DNA of 64,000 nucleotides from Pedobacter sp. Leaf176 (lineage in GTDB: Bacteria > Bacteroidota > Bacteroidia > Sphingobacteriales > Sphingobacteriaceae): positions 6,490 to 70,489 of the forward strand of contig NZ_LMPD01000006.1 of the NCBI RefSeq assembly GCF_001424305.1. Reading direction: 5' to 3'. The notes under the pieces are model-generated. The model was not told the origin of the DNA, did not search any database, and saw only the letters and a list, made by a program, of their open reading frames with translations. How positions within the stretch are numbered: the first letter of the stretch is position 1; each line of letters starts with the position of its first letter. Below are positions 35,404 to 44,424 of the stretch, piece by piece. Made by a program: the position numbers and the translations under genes.

Positions 35404-38400
35404 ATGTTTAGCAAATTCATACAAAGGCCAGTCCTTTCTATCGTTATATCGCTTGTAATTGTGTTTTTAGGCGTGCTGGCCATCAGCTACCTGCCAGTTA
35501 CACAATTTCCCTCAATTTCTCCTCCCAAGGTTAACATTACGGCCGAGTATCCGGGTGCGAACAACGAATTATTAATAAAATCAGTCGTAATTCCACTCGA
35601 GCGTGCCCTGAACGGTGTACCGGGAATGAAATACATTGCATCGGATGCGGGTAATGACGGTGAAGCGTCCATTCAGGTTGTATTTAACCTGGGTACTGAT
35701 CCCAACCAAGCCTCTCTGAATGTGCAGAACCGTGTGGCCGCGGTAACCAATAAATTGCCGCCTTTAGTGGTTCGTGAGGGCGTAAAAATCACCCGTGAGG
35801 AATCTAACATGTTGATGTACATCAATTTGTATAGTAAAGATCCCAAAATGAATCAAAATTTCCTCTACAACTTTGCCGATATCAATTTACTTTCTGAATT
35901 GAAAAGGATTGATGGGGTCGGTTTTGCCGATATTCTTGGCGACCGGGATTATGCCATGCGCATCTGGTTAAAACCCGACCGCATGCAGGCATACAAAATT
36001 TCTGTTGATGAGGTAATGAAAGCCCTCGATGAGCAAAGTTTAGAAGCTTCGCCAGGAAAGACAGGCGAAAGTTCCGGGAAACGATCACAGGCTTTTGAAT
36101 ATGTTTTAAAATATTCAGGTCGTTTTAATACAAAAGAAGGTTATGAGAATATTGTTTTAAGGGCCAACGCAAATGGCGAAATGCTGCGCTTAAAGGATGT
36201 TGCCGATGTTGATTTTAGTGCGGCTGCTTATAATTTATATTCCACATTAAACGGAAAGGCTTCGGCTGCAATTGTGTTGAAGCAATCGTATGGAAGTAAT
36301 GCAAGCCAGGTTATTAAAGATGTGAAAGCAAAAATGGCTGAGATTAAAGCCAGTTCCTTTCCTAAAGGTTTGGATTACGAAGTAAGTTATGATGTTTCGA
36401 AATTCCTCGATGCATCGATAGAAAAAGTAATACATACCCTTGTAGAAGCTTTTATCCTGGTCGGTTTGGTTGTATTTCTATTCCTGGGCGACTGGCGTTC
36501 GACCGTTATTCCGGCCATTGCCGTTCCTGTATCCCTAATCGGAACGTTTGTATTTATGTCGTTCTTCGGGATAACGTTAAACCTGATTACGCTGTTTGCG
36601 TTGGTTCTTGCAATTGGTGTTGTTGTAGATGATGCGATCGTTGTAATTGAGGCTGTCCACGCTAAGATGGAACATGACCGGAAAATGTCGGTCCTTCGGG
36701 CCACCCAGGAAGCAATGAAGGAAATCAGCGGAGCGATTATCGCGATAACGTTCTTAATGGCTTCCGTATTTATTCCGGTAACGTTTATGTCCGGACCTGT
36801 TGGTATTTTCTACCGCCAGTTCTCCATCACCATGGCCACAGCCATTATTCTTTCGGGTATTGTCGCGCTAACACTCACCCCGGCATTGTGCGCCATCATG
36901 TTGAAAAACAACCATGGTCATGCTCAAAAGAAAACAATTATAGATAAGTTTCTCGATGGCTTTAACAGGGGTTTTGCTAAACTTTCCGGTAAATATGAAA
37001 GCGTTCTAACCAAAGTGGTCAGCCGCAGGTTGGTAACGTTTGGTGTACTAATTTTATTCTGTTTAGGCATCTGGGGATTGAGTGGAACTGTGCCGTCGGG
37101 CTTTATTCCAAATGAGGATCAGGGCATGGTTTATGCCATTATTCAAACGCCGCCGGGTTCGACATTAGAGCGTACCGACCAGATTGCAGAGAAACTACAA
37201 AAGATGTGCGAAGGCGTTGACGGTGTCAGATCGGTATCATCCTTAGCGGGTTATGAAATTTTAACTGAAGGTACAGGCTCAAACTCCGGTACCTGTTTAA
37301 TTAACTTAAAGGATTGGGACGAGCGCAAAAGTTCTGCGGTAGAAATTATCGAAGAACTCGAACAGAAATCAAAATCAATTCCCGGCGCTACAATCGAATT
37401 TTTCCAGCCACCGGCCGTTCCTGGTTATGGCGCCGCAGGCGGTTTCGAACTCCGTTTATTAGATAAGGCTGGTAGTGGCGACTATAAAAAGATGGAAACT
37501 GTTGCGAACGATTTTGTTCGCGAGCTCAACAAGCGCAAAGAATTGTCGTCGGTATTTACCTTTTACAGTGCGAGTTTTCCTCAATATATGTTAAACATAG
37601 ATAACGACATCGCACAGCAAAAAGGGGTAACGATTGACAATGCCATGAATACGCTTTCCACCTTTGTGGGTAGTAATTATGAAACCAGTTTCATAAAATA
37701 TGACAGACAATACAAAGTTATGGTACAGGCCCTGCCGCAGTACCGGGCCCTGCCTGAAGACATCCTGAAATTGTCCGTCAAAAATGATAAGGATGAAATG
37801 GTTCCTTTCTCGGCCTTTATGAAGATGGAGAAAGTATATGGTCTTTCAGAAATAACAAGGCATAACATGTATAATGCATCTGAAATCAGCGGACAGTCTG
37901 CTGCCGGTTATAGCTCCGGAGAAGCGATCGCGGCAATTACCGAAGTCGCTAAGAAAACTTTACCCAGGGGTTTCGGTATCGATTGGGCGGGTATTTCTAA
38001 AGATGAGGTTTCGAGAGGAAACGAGGCGATTTATATCTTTTTGATCTGCTTAGGCTTTGTTTACCTGGTTCTGGCGGCACAATATGAAAGTTTCATTTTA
38101 CCACTGTCCGTAATTCTTTCTTTACCTGTGGGTATTTTCGGTGCATTCCTTTTCTTAAAGCTTTTGGGTTTGGAGAATAACATTTATGCGCAGGTTGCCA
38201 TGGTTATGCTCATCGGTTTGCTGGGTAAAAATGCGGTGTTAATTGTAGAGTTCGCTACGCAAAGGCATGCGCAAGGGGCGAGCGTTTTAAAAGCGGCTAT
38301 GGAAGGCGCGAGCGTACGTTTCCGGCCAATTTTAATGACCTCCTTTGCTTTTATTGCAGGTTTAATTCCATTGATGATTGCAAGCGGCCCCGGGAAAATA

Positions 38401-38574
38401 GGCAACAGAACGATTGGATCGGCTGCTGCTGGTGGCATGCTTTTCGGAACCATTTTCGGGGTGATTATTATTCCCGGCTTGTACTACATATTCGGAACGA
38501 TTGCGGCAAAACATCAGCTGATTAAAATTGAAGAAGAACATCCTTTAACTGAAGAAATAGAAGATAATGTTTAG
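35404..38574 (+). CDS. RND-family (HAE1) efflux pump
   Basis: The 1056-residue inner-membrane protein begins FIQRPVLSIVISLVIVFLGV and shows the AcrB-like pattern of twelve membrane helices and two large periplasmic loops. The proton-relay Asp pair lies in LAIGVVVDDAIVVIEAV, and GFIPNEDQG and the C-terminal helix cluster are typical. It exports hydrophobic compounds or drugs; the substrate is unknown. The end overlaps the start of the outer-membrane gene by 8 nt. Confidence 0.92.
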   Translation: MFSKFIQRPVLSIVISLVIVFLGVLAISYLPVTQFPSISPPKVNITAEYPGANNELLIKSVVIPLERALNGVPGMKYIASDAGNDGEASIQVVFNLGTDPNQASLNVQNRVAAVTNKLPPLVVREGVKITREESNMLMYINLYSKDPKMNQNFLYNFADINLLSELKRIDGVGFADILGDRDYAMRIWLKPDRMQAYKISVDEVMKALDEQSLEASPGKTGESSGKRSQAFEYVLKYSGRFNTKEGYENIVLRANANGEMLRLKDVADVDFSAAAYNLYSTLNGKASAAIVLKQSYGSNASQVIKDVKAKMAEIKASSFPKGLDYEVSYDVSKFLDASIEKVIHTLVEAFILVGLVVFLFLGDWRSTVIPAIAVPVSLIGTFVFMSFFGITLNLITLFALVLAIGVVVDDAIVVIEAVHAKMEHDRKMSVLRATQEAMKEISGAIIAITFLMASVFIPVTFMSGPVGIFYRQFSITMATAIILSGIVALTLTPALCAIMLKNNHGHAQKKTIIDKFLDGFNRGFAKLSGKYESVLTKVVSRRLVTFGVLILFCLGIWGLSGTVPSGFIPNEDQGMVYAIIQTPPGSTLERTDQIAEKLQKMCEGVDGVRSVSSLAGYEILTEGTGSNSGTCLINLKDWDERKSSAVEIIEELEQKSKSIPGATIEFFQPPAVPGYGAAGGFELRLLDKAGSGDYKKMETVANDFVRELNKRKELSSVFTFYSASFPQYMLNIDNDIAQQKGVTIDNAMNTLSTFVGSNYETSFIKYDRQYKVMVQALPQYRALPEDILKLSVKNDKDEMVPFSAFMKMEKVYGLSEITRHNMYNASEISGQSAAGYSSGEAIAAITEVAKKTLPRGFGIDWAGISKDEVSRGNEAIYIFLICLGFVYLVLAAQYESFILPLSVILSLPVGIFGAFLFLKLLGLENNIYAQVAMVMLIGLLGKNAVLIVEFATQRHAQGASVLKAAMEGASVRFRPILMTSFAFIAGLIPLMIASGPGKIGNRTIGSAAAGGMLFGTIFGVIIIPGLYYIFGTIAAKHQLIKIEEEHPLTEEIEDNV

Positions 38575-40000
38575 AAATAATATTTATAAATACCTGGGCT
38601 TGGCGATGATATGCGCCGCATATTCAGCTTGTAAAGTACCTGAATTTGCCCAACGTAATGAAAATAAAAATGTGCCTGTGGCTTTTAGCAACGCGCAGGA
38701 CAGCACAAATACAGGTAAAGTGCAATGGCGCCAGTTTTTTACCGACCCCAACCTGGTTAGTTTGATTGATACCGCTTTGAAAAACAACCAGGAGCTGAAT
38801 GTAACCTTGCAGGAAATCGAAATCGCTAAGAATGAAATCAAGGCCAGAAAAGGCGAACTGTTGCCAAGTGTTGGCTATAAGGTAGGTGCCGGCTTAGAAA
38901 AAGTGGGTCGTTATACCAGTTCTGGTGCGGGTGATGCCTCTACAGATATTACACCCGGGAGGGAAGTGCCTGATGTTTTACCCGATTACGCTTTCGGCTT
39001 GCAGGCCAATTGGGAGGCCGACATCTGGCACAAACTACGCAATTCGAAAAAAGCGGCTGTAAGCCGTTATCTGTCTACGGTTGAAGGCAGGAATTTTGTC
39101 ATCACCAATCTGGTTGCCGAGGTTGCCAATTCCTATTACGAATTGCTGGCTTACGATAATCAACTGGCTATTGTAAAACAGACTATTGCTTTGCAGAGTA
39201 ATGCGCTGGAATTGATGAAGATTCAAAAACAGGCAACACGGGTAACGGAGCTGGCGGTGAGAAAATTTGAAGCTGAGGTATTGAATTCTAAAAGTTTAGA
39301 ATTCGATATTGAACAAAACATTACAGAAAGTGAGAATCAGATTAACTTTTTGTTAGGCCGCTATTCTCAAGCCATTCAAAGGGATAAAACCAGTTTTACC
39401 GATCTGGTTCCGCCAAGGGTGCAGGTTGGTTTACCATCGCAGTTACTGGCTAACCGCCCGGATATAAAACAGGCAGAATACGATTTGGCAGCCGCCAGGT
39501 TAGATGTAAAAGTGGCAAAGGCACAATTTTATCCTTCTTTAGGCATTTCTGCTACAATTGGTTACCAGGCATTTAATCCATCTTACCTGTTAAGAACACC
39601 AGAGTCTTTAGCCTATTCACTGGCTGGAGATTTAGCAGGACCGCTGATTAATCGTAATGCAATTAAAGCAGCCTATTTAACAGCAAACGCAAAACAATTG
39701 CAAGCCGTTTTTAACTATGAGAAAACGATTTTAAACGGTTATATCGAAGTGGCCAACCAGTTATCGAACATTAGCAACCTTCAAAAAAGTTACGATTTAA
39801 AATCGAAACAGGTTTCAGCACTTACCCAATCGATAGACATTTCTAATGATTTATTCAAATCGGCAAGGGCAGATTATTTCGAAGTATTAATGACGCAAAG
39901 AGATGCCTTACAATCGAAATTAGAATTAATTGAAACCAAAAAACAACAGCTGAATGCCGTAGTGAATATTTACCACGCATTGGGTGGTGGTTGGAATTAG
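38567..40000 (+). CDS. TolC/NodT-family outer-membrane factor lipoprotein
   Basis: The 477-residue protein has a lipoprotein signal (AYSAC, Cys 22) and two outer-membrane-efflux repeats (NQELNVTLQEIEIAKNEIKA, LANRPDIKQAEYDLAAARLD). It is the outer channel of the RND system and closes the operon, followed by a clear terminator at 40021. Confidence 0.9.
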   Translation: MFRNNIYKYLGLAMICAAYSACKVPEFAQRNENKNVPVAFSNAQDSTNTGKVQWRQFFTDPNLVSLIDTALKNNQELNVTLQEIEIAKNEIKARKGELLPSVGYKVGAGLEKVGRYTSSGAGDASTDITPGREVPDVLPDYAFGLQANWEADIWHKLRNSKKAAVSRYLSTVEGRNFVITNLVAEVANSYYELLAYDNQLAIVKQTIALQSNALELMKIQKQATRVTELAVRKFEAEVLNSKSLEFDIEQNITESENQINFLLGRYSQAIQRDKTSFTDLVPPRVQVGLPSQLLANRPDIKQAEYDLAAARLDVKVAKAQFYPSLGISATIGYQAFNPSYLLRTPESLAYSLAGDLAGPLINRNAIKAAYLTANAKQLQAVFNYEKTILNGYIEVANQLSNISNLQKSYDLKSKQVSALTQSIDISNDLFKSARADYFEVLMTQRDALQSKLELIETKKQQLNAVVNIYHALGGGWN

Positions 40001-40020
40001 TGAGGTTTTTTTCAAAATTT

Positions 40021-40050
40021 AAAGGATGGCTAAGGCCGTCCTTTTTTGTT
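40021..40050 (+). terminator. Terminator of the RND operon
   Basis: AAAGGATGGC pairs with GCCGTCCTTT (one G-T pair) around TAAG, with TTTTTT at the end. Confidence 0.85.
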
Positions 40051-40204
40051 ATCCGAAATTCAGAACAAAAAAAATGAGCATACAACCTAAGTCGTACGCC
40101 CATTTATCTAAATTAACGCTCTCGGAAACAAAGGTATTGTTCGTAAACTTATTGTGCAAGTTTTATAAGAGAAAAATTCTGTATCAATTCAGAGCTCAAG
40201 GTTG

Positions 40205-40429
40205 TTAAAACGGTGGCGCATAAAAAACTTCGAGCACAGTACACTTAAAACCCATTTTTTTAAAAAGTGAAATGATAATTTCGTTCACATTCTCCTGAGA
40301 ATCTATTCTTAAAATCCTATCACTGTCATGCAGGTCTATGTTCCAGTTCACATCTGGCAAATTTAAGTTTGGCTTCAATTTGTGCAGTTCAACTTCAGAT
40401 TGCACATTCGTTTTAAATACAGAAATCAT
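40205..40429 (-). CDS. Small HMA-fold-like hypothetical protein
   Basis: I start this at the Met of MISVFKTNVQSEVELHKLKP (40429). The 74 residues match a small Bacteroidota family with a ferredoxin-like pattern (VNWNIDLHDSDRILRIDSQE) that resembles heavy-metal-associated domains but lacks the CxxC metal site. The 22 codons upstream are basic and unlike the family. It is monocistronic; the role is unknown. Confidence 0.55.
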   Translation of the reverse strand: MISVFKTNVQSEVELHKLKPNLNLPDVNWNIDLHDSDRILRIDSQENVNEIIISLFKKMGFKCTVLEVFYAPPF

Positions 40430-40656
40430 ATTTTTGGTTTTTGCCTTCCGATAGTTATTGCGGGAAGATTTACAGGTGTAGACGAATGAATTCAAAAATT
40501 ACTTTATTTTTTTTTAATTTATTTTGAAAAACAATCGCACCGGAAAATAGGTAGCATAATAGGATAATTTTATACTGGCTCCTATAAATTAATTTACAAT
40601 AGCGTTGCCTTTAAAAAGTGTAATCTGATTAACTTTAATCTTTCAAAATAAAATAT

Positions 40657-41145
40657 ATGAATACAGAAAAAGCCACTCTTGCAGGCGGTTGTTTTTGGGG
40701 CGTGGAAGAACTTTTCCGCCAGCAACCAGGTATCATTTCAACAGTGGTTGGTTATACTGGTGGTGATGTTCCGAATGCAACTTATAGAAACCACGGCACA
40801 CATGCCGAAGGCATAGAAATCACATTCGACCCTTCGGTAATGTCCTATAGAAAGTTACTGGAATATTTCTTCCAGATACACAACCCGACAACAAAAAACC
40901 GCCAGGGTAATGATGTTGGTGCATCATACCGCTCTGCCATCTTTTATTTGAATGAGGAACAACGGGATACCGCTACCGCATTAATTTCGGAAATGGAAGC
41001 TTCGGGCAAGTGGCCGGGTACAATTGTAACAGAAGTGGTACCGGCAGGCGATTTCTGGAATGCAGAAGAAGAACACCAGGATTACCTGCAGAAAAATCCT
41101 TATGGCTATACCTGTCATTACGAGCGCCCGGAATGGACCCTGTAA
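40657..41145 (+). CDS. msrA: Peptide-methionine (S)-S-oxide reductase
   Basis: The 162-residue enzyme has the catalytic GGCFWGVEELF (Cys 12), GYTGGDVPNATYRNHGTHAE and QGNDVGASYRSAIFY, typical of MsrA. It repairs oxidised methionine in the cytosol. It stands alone. Confidence 0.95.
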   Translation: MNTEKATLAGGCFWGVEELFRQQPGIISTVVGYTGGDVPNATYRNHGTHAEGIEITFDPSVMSYRKLLEYFFQIHNPTTKNRQGNDVGASYRSAIFYLNEEQRDTATALISEMEASGKWPGTIVTEVVPAGDFWNAEEEHQDYLQKNPYGYTCHYERPEWTL

Positions 41146-41429
41146 TCCTATAAATTTAAAATGCCATGCCTATAAAAACGGAATGGAAATTAGATTTGTA
41201 ATTATCGATGCAATCAAATACATTTGACACAGGAAAGGCGTAATAGAAGGTAGCATCGTCTATCGTATTAACCGACTTTTTTCTTGACCTTTTTTAAAAT
41301 GTGTTAAGGAAATTCAAAAGCGTAACTAATACAATTTTTATTCGTTAATCTTATTTAAATTGTGGATTACAGGGATTTATATAACGACGACTTAAATCAT
41401 TGTTTTTAAACCCTTAGCCCACGCCATTT

Positions 41430-41459
41430 AGCCCATTGCAAAAGCAACGGGCTTTTTTT
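41430..41459 (+). terminator. Orphan terminator-like hairpin
   Basis: GCCCATTGC pairs with GCAACGGGC (one mismatch) around AAAA and is followed by TTTTTTT. It may end an unannotated small RNA in 41160-41460 or a long msrA transcript. Confidence 0.6.
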
Positions 41460-41485
41460 ATTAAACGAGTTTAAGTTTAGAAGTG

Positions 41486-41520
41486 AGCGCTGGTGCGAGT
41501 TTTTAACTCATACCAATATA
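41486..41520. repeat. REP-like unit (GCTGGTGCGAG type)
   Basis: GCTGGTGCGAG-TTTTTAA-CTCATACC followed by AATATAAA; the same form occurs at 42303, and the inverted form at 41642 and 19043. Confidence 0.6.
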
Positions 41521-41641
41521 AAAAAGCCATTGTTCAATTTTAGAAAATTGTAATCTCTTTCTTTAAGAAAGCTTATTTTATTTAGCTGGTTTTAGTTTTT
41601 TGAATATATCCCTCAGAAATTGATATAATTTAAGCTAATCT

Positions 41642-41668
41642 GGATACGAGCTACAAGCTCGCGCTAGC
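41642..41668. repeat. REP-like palindrome
   Basis: GGATACGAGCTACAAGCTCG followed by CGCTAGC, nearly identical to the unit at 19043. Confidence 0.65.
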
Positions 41669-41758
41669 CAGGGCGTTTTTCACTAACGCCACTACCGTAA
41701 TCTAATTTGAACAAGCTGAACTAGAAGTCAAAAAAAGTTTTATGCGACAGTAAAAAAA

Positions 41759-42265
41759 TCAATCATAAATTTTGAGATCAAAAGAAGTTACAAATGGAGG
41801 AAGAATTATAGTATTAAAAGCCGATATTTTGTCTGAACCCCGACTGCCAATATAAAACAATCTACAGCTCAAATTAAACAAATCACTGGTAGTTAAATTA
41901 TGATGTGTTTTTTGACCAATCTGAATTGAAACCGGTTTAACTATCTTTAGCTTCTTATCAGATCTTAAGTATGAGTTCCAATTAATTGTCCTCAGTTCAT
42001 TAATATCGCCAAATAATAACTTTGACATTATTTTATCATTCGTTGATATTGAATCTATTCTAACAGCCTTACTATTTAGCCTTGTTAACTCTATCTTGAT
42101 AGCAAAGCTGTACAAATTATTTGAGTCTTTTAGTTGATATAACTTGCTTTTTAATTTCTTATTCAGGTGTGCGGTAATAACCGAATCTAACTGGTATTCT
42201 GTTTGTTGTGCATTGGTATTTAGGTAGATAATGCTTGCTGCCAGTAAAGTTATTAGTTTAATCAT
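41759..42265 (-). CDS. Hypothetical secreted protein
   Basis: The 168-residue protein has a signal peptide (LITLLAASIIYLNTNAQ, cleavage near residue 20) and a mixed alpha/beta body without a known family. It is flanked on both sides by REP-like units (41642, 42303), and its AT content is higher than that of its neighbours. Confidence 0.55.
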   Translation of the reverse strand: MIKLITLLAASIIYLNTNAQQTEYQLDSVITAHLNKKLKSKLYQLKDSNNLYSFAIKIELTRLNSKAVRIDSISTNDKIMSKLLFGDINELRTINWNSYLRSDKKLKIVKPVSIQIGQKTHHNLTTSDLFNLSCRLFYIGSRGSDKISAFNTIILPPFVTSFDLKIYD

Positions 42266-42302
42266 AGTTAGTTGTTATGAGCGGATTGCGATTCATTGAA
42301 TC

Positions 42303-42336
42303 GTGCTGGTGCGAATTTTCAACTCGTACAAATATA
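42303..42336. repeat. REP-like unit (GCTGGTGCGA type)
   Basis: GTGCTGGTGCGAATTTTCAA then CTCGTACAAATATAAA, the same form as 41486. Confidence 0.6.
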
Positions 42337-42496
42337 AAACCGCTGTATTTATAAATTATTGAATTCAAATCTAAAAATTTATAACCTTATAGAGATTAGG
42401 TATAGCATTAGATTTTTAATTTAACTTGCCCAATTTAATTGCTAATAAACACAAACCACCATTCTGTTTGTTGTGTGCTAAAGTCTAAGTTTCAAA

Positions 42497-43321
42497 ATGG
42501 CTACATCAAACCTAGAGCAGCGGCGATTCAGGTTGCACGAAATTATTTACGAATCGAATACAAAAGCCGGTAAAGCATTTGATGTAGCGCTCTTATTTGC
42601 AATTTTTGCGAGTATCATCGTTGTTATGCTCGATAGCGTGCTGAGCATTCATAAGCATTACGGAGATTTGTTTTATACGCTGGAATGGGTTTTTACGGCA
42701 CTCTTTACTGTCGAATATTTTTTACGATTATTTAGCATCAGGAAGCCCTGGCGCTTTGTTTTTAGTTTTTTAGGCTTAATCGATTTAATATCGCTCATAC
42801 CATCTTACCTTAGCATTTTTATTCCCGGTGCACAGGCCTTGTTGGTGTTTAGGGCATTGCGCTTATTAAGGGTTTTCAGAATATTTAAACTCGGAACTTT
42901 CCTTACCGAGATAAATTTCCTGACTACGGCTTTAAAGGGCAGTGTTCGTAAAATAAGTATATTTCTGCTAACAGTATTAACGCTTACCGTTATTTTAGGT
43001 TCAATTATGTACCTGGTGGAGCAAAAGGAAAACGGCTTCTCGAATATTCCTGAAAGTATTTATTGGGCCATTGTGACCATTACCACAGTAGGTTATGGAG
43101 ATATTTCGCCGGTTACCCCGATAGGTAAGTTTGTGGCGTCGGTGGTGATGTTAATCGGTTACGCCATCATCGCGGTTCCAACTGGAATTATTACCCATGA
43201 CATTGCATTGGCTGCGAAACAGAAAAAGGAGCTCCCGGAAGCATGCCCTTCCTGTGGTCGGGAAGGACATGAACAGGATGCTTTGTTCTGTAAATTTTGC
43301 GGTTCTTCGCTTTACCGGTAA
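42497..43321 (+). CDS. Voltage-gated potassium channel with C-terminal zinc ribbon
   Basis: The 274-residue inner-membrane protein has six helices, an S4-like Arg row (FRALRLLRVFRIFKLG) and the selectivity filter TITTVGYGDISP. The cytosolic tail ends in CPSCGREGHEQDALFCKFCG, a zinc ribbon, instead of a nucleotide-binding or RCK domain. It conducts K+; the ribbon may help assembly or bind a regulator (inferred). Confidence 0.9.
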   Translation: MATSNLEQRRFRLHEIIYESNTKAGKAFDVALLFAIFASIIVVMLDSVLSIHKHYGDLFYTLEWVFTALFTVEYFLRLFSIRKPWRFVFSFLGLIDLISLIPSYLSIFIPGAQALLVFRALRLLRVFRIFKLGTFLTEINFLTTALKGSVRKISIFLLTVLTLTVILGSIMYLVEQKENGFSNIPESIYWAIVTITTVGYGDISPVTPIGKFVASVVMLIGYAIIAVPTGIITHDIALAAKQKKELPEACPSCGREGHEQDALFCKFCGSSLYR

Positions 43322-43327
43322 AGCCGT

Positions 43328-43528
43328 TTAAGCTTTCTTTCTTGCCTTTTTCTGGTCGGCATTTTCGCCTAAAAGCAATGTAGCCATCAACTCGAATTTT
43401 TCGGGATTTTGATTGTATTCTTCTTCTATGGTTTGCCATTTTTGAAGTTCAACCTTTGCGTTTTCTACTTCTGCCTTAAGAAGTTCTATTTTGTTTTGCA
43501 ATAATTTGCTGATGTTTTGATTTGCCAT
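43328..43528 (-). CDS. Small coiled-coil protein
   Basis: The 66 residues form one charged coiled coil (NKIELLKAEVENAKVELQKW) with a short tail. It is convergent with the channel gene, 6 nt apart. The function is unknown. Confidence 0.55.
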   Translation of the reverse strand: MANQNISKLLQNKIELLKAEVENAKVELQKWQTIEEEYNQNPEKFELMATLLLGENADQKKARKKA

Positions 43529-43702
43529 GATGCAAAATTAAGGGCTTCCTCCAGCATTAATCAGCTGTGCTAATAAAAAAAGTGTAAGTACTTCGTTTTC
43601 AGTTGAAAAAAATTAGAAAGCGTATTTTAACTGTTGTAACAAAATTTAAGCAAAACAAAATTTAAACTTACTTGTCTTTTATTTGAACGAAAACTAAAAG
43701 AC

Positions 43703-43870
43703 ATGATAAACACATTCGATTTTTCAAGTTATTTCCAGCCGTCAAAACGTTTAAAAGAGCAGACCGATTTTCAGGTAATCCAGGAAAACCAACCTGATTT
43801 AAAAGAAAGAGAAAATTTATTAAAAGGACTTTTGGAGCACCTGAACAATGAAACGGATTCATTTGAATAG
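43703..43870 (+). CDS. Small hypothetical protein (55 residues)
   Basis: The ATG at 43703 opens MINTFDFSSYFQPSKRLKEQ followed by a charged helical stretch (NQPDLKERENLLKGLLEHLN) to a stop at 43868-43870. It is preceded by an AT-rich leader and followed by a terminator-like hairpin at 43951. No family is recognised. Confidence 0.45.
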   Translation: MINTFDFSSYFQPSKRLKEQTDFQVIQENQPDLKERENLLKGLLEHLNNETDSFE

Positions 43871-44424
43871 TTTCCTAATTCAGATTACCATGATGGCTTA
43901 CTGGTTTTAATTAAATGGTATTAATTTCCCGGATGCCCTTTCCTGCAAATTGCCCTGTAAAAGGGCTGTTTTTGTCGCAACATTGCTATGTAAAGGTGGC
44001 CAGTATATAATCCGGATTGTTTTTGCCATTGATACTTAAGCGATTTCCAATTTATTCATCTTAATCTTGCCAGCGCCTGAGCTAAAATCAGTTAATCAAT
44101 AGGCAGCGGCCTCCACTTCAGCGACTGCAATTAATACTTTCTATCAGCTTCGTCGGGTTCACCAATGTAGCATAGCGTGGAGATTTCCTTTTTTTCTTGC
44201 ATCTTATTGTTTTACTGAAGCAGGTGACAGGGAAAAAGAACGCCGAGGCAATGAGCGCCTCATTAAAGCGCAAAGAAGCGGTAAATTTTCTATTCGTTAT
44301 GGGCGGGTACCAGGGCTTTTGATGAAGCTGATGAAAAGGAATTTGAATATATGCCATATTTGTTTAGTTTGCAGCAATAATACATCGTTTCTGTAATATT
44401 ACTGCCATCAAACCTGTTTATACC
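43871..44424. other. Intergenic region with one terminator-like hairpin
   Basis: About 550 bases without a convincing coding frame. GCCCT-GTAAA-AGGGC then TGTTTTT at 43951-43973 is a short terminator. The last 80 bases before the M61 gene are likely to contain its promoter. Confidence 0.4.
43951..43973 (+). terminator. Short terminator-like hairpin
   Basis: GCCCT pairs with AGGGC around GTAAA, followed by TGTTTTT. Confidence 0.5.

Larger units (their letters stand above)
41146..41758. other. Intergenic region with an orphan terminator and REP-like repeats
   Basis: No coding frame is convincing in about 610 bases. The region holds a terminator-like hairpin (41430-41459) 285 nt after msrA and two REP-like units (41486-41520 and 41642-41668) in opposite orientation. 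Confidence 0.55.

Noticed and set aside
40430..40495. Longer start for the HMA-like small protein
   Set aside because: The 22 extra residues are basic and low in similarity to the rest; the ATG at 40429 gives the usual family start.
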